NCBI RefSeq assembly: GCF_003182275.1
Contig: NZ_QGTR01000002.1
Coordinates: 620,001-684,000, forward strand
Source: Hoeflea marina
GTDB lineage: Bacteria > Pseudomonadota > Alphaproteobacteria > Rhizobiales > Rhizobiaceae
DNA: 64,000 nt
Direction of reading: 5' to 3'
Below, piece after piece: positions 58,834 to 64,000 of this stretch (position 1 is its first letter; each line of letters starts with the position of its first letter). The position numbers and the translations under genes are program-made. The notes under the pieces are model-generated. The model saw only the letters and a program-made list of their open reading frames with translations, did not search any database and was not told the DNA's origin.

Positions 58834-61464
58834 CTAGTTCGGCAGGGCGTAGGCGATGATCGAGTCGCCCGCCTTGGTGCCGGTCGACCCGTGTCCACCG
58901 GCGACCACCACCAGATACTGGCGGCCATCGCGGCCGAGATAAGTCGCCGGCGTCGCCTGACCGCCGGCCGGCAGCCGCGACCGCCAGATTTCGGCGCCTG
59001 TCTGCAGATCGTAGCCCCGGACGTAATAATCAAGGGTGCCCGACAGGAATGCGACGCCGCCCTTGGTGACGATCGGTCCGCCGATGCCCGGGACCCCCAT
59101 TTCGAAGGGCAGCGGCACCGGCGCCAGGTCGCGCACCGTTCCGTTGACGTGCTGGTAGACCGTCTTGCCGCTGGTCAGGTCAACGCCCGCGACATAGCCC
59201 CAGGGCGGCTGCTGGCAAGGCAGGCCGGTGGGCGAGGTGAATGTGCCCATCTTGGCCGCAAAGGGCGAACCGAGATTCTCGTTGAAGACGGGCTGACCCT
59301 CCGCGGTCACAACCCGTGTGGTGTCGTCCGGGCGCTTGATCATCTGCGAGGTGAAGGCGAGATAGACCGGCATGGCGAACATCACCTGCCGCTCGGGATC
59401 GACGGCGACGCCGCCCCAGTTGAAGGTGCCGAAATTGCCCGGATAGACGATGGTGCCCCTTTCGCTGGGCGGGGTGTAGCGGCCCTCGTAGTTCAGCTGG
59501 TTGAAGCGGATGCGGCAATAGAGCGTGTCGAGCGGCGTCGCCCCCCACATGCTGGCCTCCGTCAGCGGCTTGGGATTGAACGAGATGGTCGAGATCGGCT
59601 GCGTCGGGGCGGTGGTGTCGCCCTCGACGGCGCCGGCAGGGGCGGGCGCCTCGGTCACCGGCAGGATCGGCTCGCCTGTTCGGCGGTCGAGCACGAAGAT
59701 CTCGCCCTGCTTCGTCGGCTGCACCAGCGCCGGAACGGCCGCGCCGTCGATGGTGAGGTCGATCAGGCTCGGCTGCGCCGGAACGTCCATGTCCCACAGG
59801 TCGTGGTGAACCGTCTGGTAGGTCCAGCGCAGTTCGCCGGTGTCGGCGTCGAGCGCGATCACCGAGGACGAGATTGCCTCCACTTCGGCGCTGCGGTTGC
59901 CGCCATACTGGTCGGGTGACTGGTTGCCCATCGGCAGGTAGACGAGGTTGAGCTCGGGGTCGTAGGACGACACGCTCCAGGAATTGGGCGCGTTCTCCGA
60001 ATAGGTCTCGCCTTCGGCGATCGGCGCAGTCTGGTCGGGCTTCTTCGAATCGAAGTTCCACAGCAGTTCGCCGGTGTAGACGTCATAGGCTCGGATGACG
60101 CCCGAGGGCGATGTGGTGGAGGCATTGTCGTTGACAGTGCCGCCGACGATCACCGCCCTGGCGGTGACCACCGGAGGCGAGGTGGAATAGGCCGAGCCCG
60201 GGGTGATGTTGGGCATGTTGGCCCAGAGGTTGACGGTGCCGTCCTCGCCGCCGAAGCCCGGGCAGATTTCGCCCGTCTCCGCGCTGATCGAGATCAGTCG
60301 GCCATCGGATGTCGGCACGAAGATGCGGCGGATGCAGTCCGCTCCCGGCGCTGCGGCCGGTACGGAGGCCGGCTCGCGCTCGACCCGTGGATTGGGCGCG
60401 GACGGCGCGGCCTGGCCGGTGACGACATTCTCCGCCACGCCGGCGGCCTCCGTGGTCACGCCGGCTGCGCTTTCGTCGGCCAGGCGTGCTTCGCCGGCCG
60501 GTGTCTCGGTCGCCTGGGGAGTCCCTGCCGCCGCCGGCGCTGCGGCGGTTTCGGTCGTATCGGCTGCAATGGGGCCGGCGCCGGCCCCGGTGGCCGCAGA
60601 GCCGGTATCGGTCAGTGCGGCCCTTGCGGCATCGCTGGCGCCGTCGAAATAGCTCACGCCGCGGCAGGTCATGTGCTGCGTCGTTGCCGTCGGCGGCTGC
60701 TTGAGCAGCGGGTCGAAGCGCCATTTCTCCTCGCCCGTCACGGGGTCGAGCGCGATCACCGTCGAGAACGGGGTGCACACATACATGGTGTCGGCGACCA
60801 CCAGCGGCGTCACCTCATAGGTGGTTTCCACCGGGTCGGTGTCGGCGTTCCGGACCTGTCCGGTCTGGTAATGCCAGGCGACTTGCAGGTCGGCGACATT
60901 GTCCGGCGTGATCTGGCCGAGCGGCGAATAGCGCCGCCCGTACGGGGTGCGGCCGTAGGCCTGCCATTCGCCGTCGGGAACGCCGGCGGTCTTAATCACC
61001 GGGCTTTGCTGCATGCGCTCGTCGCTGAAGGCGCCCGCGGTGTCGTGGGGCTGCTCGCGCACGGCAAAGGCAGCCACCAGGCCGGCGATGACGATTGATG
61101 CCGCAAGCGCGGCGCTCGGCAGTCCGTAGCGCCGGCGCGGCATGCCCTGCGGATGCAGCGAGCGCACCACCGGCGGTATCATGAGGACGATGCCGATGAT
61201 CACCAGCAGGGTTCCCCGTGCCGACAGTGCCCACCAGTCAAGACCGACTTCCCAGACCGACCAGGCGAGTGTCACCACCAGGGTGGCGGCGTAGAGCGCA
61301 AGCGCTGCGGGGCGTCGTGTCCAGAGCAGAAAGGCGCAGGCCAGCAGCGCGAGCCCCAGGGCGATGAAAAACCACGACCCGCCGAGCCATGCCAGCCAGA
61401 TGCCGCCGCCCCCCAGTGCCAATCCGATGACCATGAGGATGATCGACATGAGGGTGGTAAACAT
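58834..61464 (-). CDS. gcd: membrane-bound PQQ-dependent glucose dehydrogenase family
   Basis: An 876-residue quinoprotein. Five membrane helices (1-135) precede a periplasmic PQQ beta-propeller (ITPDNVADLQVAWHYQTGQV, VIALDPVTGEEKWRFDP, ELRWTYQTVHHDLWDMDVPA and others). The membrane anchor passes electrons to ubiquinone. Residues about 276-376 (60337-60639) are an Ala/Thr/Pro/Glu-rich low-complexity insertion absent from typical ~800-residue Gcd. ATG 61462-61464 has AGGA 8 nt upstream; the frame extends to TTG 61503. Glucose is the usual substrate, but quinate-type relatives exist. No PQQ synthesis genes lie in the window. Confidence 0.88.
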   Translation of the reverse strand: MFTTLMSIILMVIGLALGGGGIWLAWLGGSWFFIALGLALLACAFLLWTRRPAALALYAATLVVTLAWSVWEVGLDWWALSARGTLLVIIGIVLMIPPVVRSLHPQGMPRRRYGLPSAALAASIVIAGLVAAFAVREQPHDTAGAFSDERMQQSPVIKTAGVPDGEWQAYGRTPYGRRYSPLGQITPDNVADLQVAWHYQTGQVRNADTDPVETTYEVTPLVVADTMYVCTPFSTVIALDPVTGEEKWRFDPLLKQPPTATTQHMTCRGVSYFDGASDAARAALTDTGSAATGAGAGPIAADTTETAAAPAAAGTPQATETPAGEARLADESAAGVTTEAAGVAENVVTGQAAPSAPNPRVEREPASVPAAAPGADCIRRIFVPTSDGRLISISAETGEICPGFGGEDGTVNLWANMPNITPGSAYSTSPPVVTARAVIVGGTVNDNASTTSPSGVIRAYDVYTGELLWNFDSKKPDQTAPIAEGETYSENAPNSWSVSSYDPELNLVYLPMGNQSPDQYGGNRSAEVEAISSSVIALDADTGELRWTYQTVHHDLWDMDVPAQPSLIDLTIDGAAVPALVQPTKQGEIFVLDRRTGEPILPVTEAPAPAGAVEGDTTAPTQPISTISFNPKPLTEASMWGATPLDTLYCRIRFNQLNYEGRYTPPSERGTIVYPGNFGTFNWGGVAVDPERQVMFAMPVYLAFTSQMIKRPDDTTRVVTAEGQPVFNENLGSPFAAKMGTFTSPTGLPCQQPPWGYVAGVDLTSGKTVYQHVNGTVRDLAPVPLPFEMGVPGIGGPIVTKGGVAFLSGTLDYYVRGYDLQTGAEIWRSRLPAGGQATPATYLGRDGRQYLVVVAGGHGSTGTKAGDSIIAYALPN

Positions 61465-61680
61465 CAGCGCAGTCCTAAATTGATTTTGAACAATCACGCC
61501 CAACCGACCTGTGTCCGGGGAACAGGTTCGCGCGGCATGGCGTGCCGTGCACTCTCAACGAATGAATGAACGAAAGGTTCCGTGATCGATGGGCGGCGGC
61601 GGAAAAAGACCGTCCGCGCGCCGCGACGCGCGAAGCGCCCCCGCGGAGAGGGCGCTCCGGGTTCGGCAGGGGCGGTCCGC

Positions 61681-62595
61681 TCAGGCGGCGGCGCTGGCCG
61701 GCAGGTCGAGCGGCAGGGTCGGGCGGCTGGCGAGCGCCTTTTCGACGATGCCGCTCACCCGGGCGCGCTCGGCGCCCTGCAGCGGCATGCGCGGCCCGCG
61801 CACCCGGTCGTTGGACTTGATCGCGATGGCTTCGGCAAGCTTGATGTTCTGGACCAGATTGGTGGAGACATCGAGGTCGAGCAGCGGCCGGAACCAGCGG
61901 TAGATTTCGCGTGCCTCGTCGAGGCGGCCGGCGAGCACCAGGCGATGGATCGCCACGGTCTCCTTCGGGAAGGCGACGACGAGGCCGGCGACCCATCCAT
62001 GCGCGCCCATCACCAGGCTTTCCATCGCCAGGTTATCGACGCCGGTGAAGACGTCGAAACGGTCGCCGAAGCGCGAAAACACGTCGGTGATGCGACGGAT
62101 GTCGTCGGTGGATTCCTTCATCGCCACGAAGCGCTTGTCGCCGGCAAGTTCCTCGAACATGTCGAGCGTCACGTCGACGCCATAGGCGACCGGGTTGTTG
62201 TAGACCATCACCGGCCGATCGCCGGCCTCGGCCACGGCACGCAGATGCATGAGCGTCTCGTGCGGCGCCGACTTGTAGGGCACGCCCGGCAGCACCATGA
62301 AGCCGTCGGCGCCTGCGGCGGCCGCATCCCTCGCGCGGGAGCCTGCCCGCCGCGTGGCGCTTTCACAGATCGTCATCAGCACCGGCTTGCCGCCGGCCAC
62401 CGACCTGGCGAGCTTGAGAATTTCGATTTTCTCCGATGGCTCAAGCGTCATGGCCTCGCCCAGCGAGCCGCAGACGATGATGCCGTCAACCCCGGCCTCC
62501 ATCTGCAGGCCGAAGCAGCGCTCCATTTCCGCATGGTCGAGCTCGCCATCGGTTTTGAATTTGGTTGTCACGGCCGGAAAAACACCACGCCACAT
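61681..62595 (-). CDS. DapA-family aldolase/dehydratase (not canonical DHDPS)
   Basis: A 304-residue class I lyase of the dihydrodipicolinate-synthase superfamily. The Schiff-base Lys160 lies in AMKEST and Tyr132 in VYNNP. The substrate loop reads GSLGE where true DapA has GTTGE, so lysine synthesis is unlikely. Relatives include delta1-pyrroline-4-hydroxy-2-carboxylate deaminase (hydroxyproline pathway) and keto-deoxy sugar acid lyases. ATG 62593-62595 follows GGAGG by 8 nt. It is divergent from a GntR gene across two copies of TGATATATCA, which probably control it. Confidence 0.88.
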   Translation of the reverse strand: MWRGVFPAVTTKFKTDGELDHAEMERCFGLQMEAGVDGIIVCGSLGEAMTLEPSEKIEILKLARSVAGGKPVLMTICESATRRAGSRARDAAAAGADGFMVLPGVPYKSAPHETLMHLRAVAEAGDRPVMVYNNPVAYGVDVTLDMFEELAGDKRFVAMKESTDDIRRITDVFSRFGDRFDVFTGVDNLAMESLVMGAHGWVAGLVVAFPKETVAIHRLVLAGRLDEAREIYRWFRPLLDLDVSTNLVQNIKLAEAIAIKSNDRVRGPRMPLQGAERARVSGIVEKALASRPTLPLDLPASAAA

Positions 62596-62617
62596 CTGCA
62601 AGCCCTCCATCTGGAAT

Positions 62618-62672
62618 TGATATATCAGCAGGATGTCGAGCTTCTTGCCTTTTGTCAAGTCCTGATATATCA
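62618..62672. promoter_or_regulatory. duplicated TGATATATCA operators
   Basis: The perfect 10-bp palindrome TGATATATCA occurs at 62618-62627 and 62663-62672, 45 bp apart, in the 101-bp gap between the divergent DapA-family and GntR genes. One copy sits close to each gene, and a TTGACA on the minus strand (complement of 62653-62658) lies between them. FadR-type GntR regulators bind such short palindromes. Confidence 0.65.
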
Positions 62673-62696
62673 GTTGGACAGTCATCAGGAGCAGTC

Positions 62697-63335
62697 ATGG
62701 AACCGACGCAATCCCACGCCCATGCAGCCTATCGCGATCTCGAGCAGCGTATCGTCACGCTGGACCTGCGCCCGGGCATGAGTGTGACCGAGCGACAGCT
62801 CATCGATCTCGTCGGACTGGGCCGCACCCCGGTTCGCGAGGCGCTGCAGCGGCTTTCCTGGGAAGGCCTGATCGAAATCCGGCCCCGCTCCGGAATCCTC
62901 GTCACCGACATCAGGCCGGAGGACTACCAGCGCGTGATGGAACCTCGCCTGGTGCTCGAGCCTGTGCTGGCGGCCAGCGTCGCCCGCCATGCGGACGCCG
63001 GCCACCGGCAGCGCCTGGCCGTCATCATCGACGCCATGGAGGACGCGGCAAGCGATGGTGATGTCGAGAGTTTCCTCAAGGCCGACAAGGCTTGCGACGA
63101 GGTGCTCGCCGATGCATGCCCCAATCCCTTCATCACCCGTGTGCTGACGCCTCTGCAGACCCATTCGCGCCGGCTCTGGTTCCGTTTCGGCGCCGCGACC
63201 GGTCCCGCCATCTCGGCCGGCCTGCACATCGCCGTGATGCGTGCGATCTGCGCGGCCGACGAGCCGGCGGCGGAGGCCGCCATGCGCGCGCTGATGCGCC
63301 ATCTGCGCGACGAGGCCGCCGGCCATTTGCAATAG
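62697..63335 (+). CDS. GntR-family (FadR/FCD type) transcriptional regulator
   Basis: A 212-residue regulator. The winged helix-turn-helix includes RIVTLDLRPGMSVTERQLID then LGRTPVREALQRLSWEGLIE, and the C-terminal helical FCD domain holds the ligand-binding His/Asp pattern (MEPRLVLEPVLAASVARHAD, ADKACDEVLADACPN and GLHIAVMRAI). GGAG lies 6 nt before ATG 62697. It probably represses itself and the divergent DapA-family lyase through the TGATATATCA pair, responding to the lyase substrate. Confidence 0.92.
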   Translation: MEPTQSHAHAAYRDLEQRIVTLDLRPGMSVTERQLIDLVGLGRTPVREALQRLSWEGLIEIRPRSGILVTDIRPEDYQRVMEPRLVLEPVLAASVARHADAGHRQRLAVIIDAMEDAASDGDVESFLKADKACDEVLADACPNPFITRVLTPLQTHSRRLWFRFGAATGPAISAGLHIAVMRAICAADEPAAEAAMRALMRHLRDEAAGHLQ

Positions 63336-63571
63336 GTGCTGCAGAGCCTGCAAAATCCGGCCGGTCCGGCCATGCTGGCCAACATCTCCCGTTCGCAGTC
63401 CGGACCACGACGCGCGTCGGCCCTCTCGGGAGCCGGTCGATTCAATTCTCGATGGGTTCCGCGCATAAATCGGACCGGCAACGGTTGCTTTTGCCCGCTC
63501 GGGCGAGATCTGGCTCAGGAGCCGACGGAAGAGCGCGGCTGACGCAGACGTGACCCGAAAGGAAAAGAGCG

Positions 63572-64000
63572 ATGAAGTCCACCACCCTTTTCACAGCGAC
63601 CTCCTTGCTCGCGGGGGCAGTGTTAGCCCTGCCGGCCTTTGCCCAGAACGCACCGGTCGACGCCCGCCCTGCCAATGCCCCTCAGCAGCAGCCGCAATCG
63701 GCTGATCAGACCCGTGCGCCCCAACCGCAAACGTCGCCGGAGATCGCCTCCGAAGTCGTCGCCACCGGCCTGCCGCGTCTTTGGGCGCTGGAGTTTCTGC
63801 CCGACCGGCGCATGCTGGTGACCGCAAAGGCGGGCGCCCTGCACGTCATCTCCCAGGACGGCGAGGTTGGCCAGGCGATTTCGGGCGTGCCGGATGTCGA
63901 TGCCTCGGGCCAGGGCGGGCTCCTCGATGTCGCGCTGGCGCCGGACTTCGTCGAGACCGGCCGGATCTTCCTGTCCTTCTCCGAGCCGCGCGACGGCGGC
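63572..64000 (+). CDS. soluble PQQ-dependent aldose dehydrogenase, 5' part
   Basis: 143 codons before the window edge. The signal peptide MKSTTLFTATSLLAGAVLAL is cut near AFA|QN. A Pro/Gln-rich linker follows (about 28-58). The PQQ-type six-blade propeller then opens with VVATGLPRLWALEFLPDRRM and SGQGGLLDVALAPDF, as in YliI/Asd sugar dehydrogenases. AGGA lies 8 nt before ATG 63572. The 236 bp before it hold nothing notable. A second periplasmic PQQ enzyme near gcd suggests oxidative sugar metabolism in the periplasm. Confidence 0.88.
   Translation, partial: MKSTTLFTATSLLAGAVLALPAFAQNAPVDARPANAPQQQPQSADQTRAPQPQTSPEIASEVVATGLPRLWALEFLPDRRMLVTAKAGALHVISQDGEVGQAISGVPDVDASGQGGLLDVALAPDFVETGRIFLSFSEPRDGG

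Noticed and set aside
61634-61656. AGCGCCC/GGGCGCT hairpin after the DapA-family gene as a terminator
   Set aside because: The stem is short for this GC content and no T-run follows closely in the transcribed direction.

Overview
The window reads as chromosome (or a large replicon) of a GC-rich alphaproteobacterium, most likely Hyphomicrobiales (Rhizobiaceae/Phyllobacteriaceae-like). Reasons: codon use and GC content, many ABC uptake systems with LacI, LysR and GntR regulators, an opine-type oxidase locus, and a TGA-N9-TCA box of the rhizobial RirA type ahead of an iron operon. The genus cannot be fixed from the sequence.

Layout. 1-7.2 kb: tRNA-Gln(UUG), a LuxR-type two-component system with a PDZ-containing membrane kinase, a divergent HAF-repeat autotransporter, then a gene-poor scar with a TMEM43-family gene remnant and an IS3-type transposase remnant. 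7.3-24.5 kb: a catabolic island with an FAD oxidoreductase, HpaI-type aldolase, SDR, two HisD-like dehydrogenases, glutathionyl-hydroquinone reductase, LigI-like amidohydrolase, RidA protein, complete MalFGK/E-type ABC importer, small GatC/AtzG-like protein, amidase and DadA-like oxidoreductase. A LacI-family regulator lies inside it, and four copies of a 15-bp quasi-palindrome (around TTGCAAAGCTGTTCA) lie ahead of four of its transcription units. I predict one regulon that handles an unidentified substrate.

24.7-35 kb: an amino-acid/opine-type locus with two polar-amino-acid permeases and a binding protein (no ATPase gene), amidase, three-subunit HcnABC/OoxAB-like dehydrogenase, NocR/OccR-like LysR regulator, RidA, ornithine-cyclodeaminase-family protein and class V aminotransferase. 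35-40 kb: a LysR regulator divergent from a 917-residue glycosidase-like protein translationally coupled to an orphan PotD-like binding protein. 40.1-41.3 kb: NnrS. 41.5-50.6 kb: two ribose-type ABC importers, an NAD-dependent epimerase/dehydratase and a second LacI regulator.

50.7-56.9 kb: a DUF2892 protein, then an iron-type operon (Cys-rich protein, imelysin, di-heme oxidase, degenerate imelysin, DUF1513 protein) behind the RirA-like box. 57-64 kb: DJ-1/PfpI protein, CurA-like reductase, membrane PQQ glucose dehydrogenase with a ~100-residue low-complexity insertion, a DapA-family lyase divergent from a GntR regulator across duplicated palindromes, and the start of a soluble PQQ aldose dehydrogenase that runs off the window.

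Functions come from motif and family recognition by eye; no database search was run. Substrates of the catabolic islands are inference.
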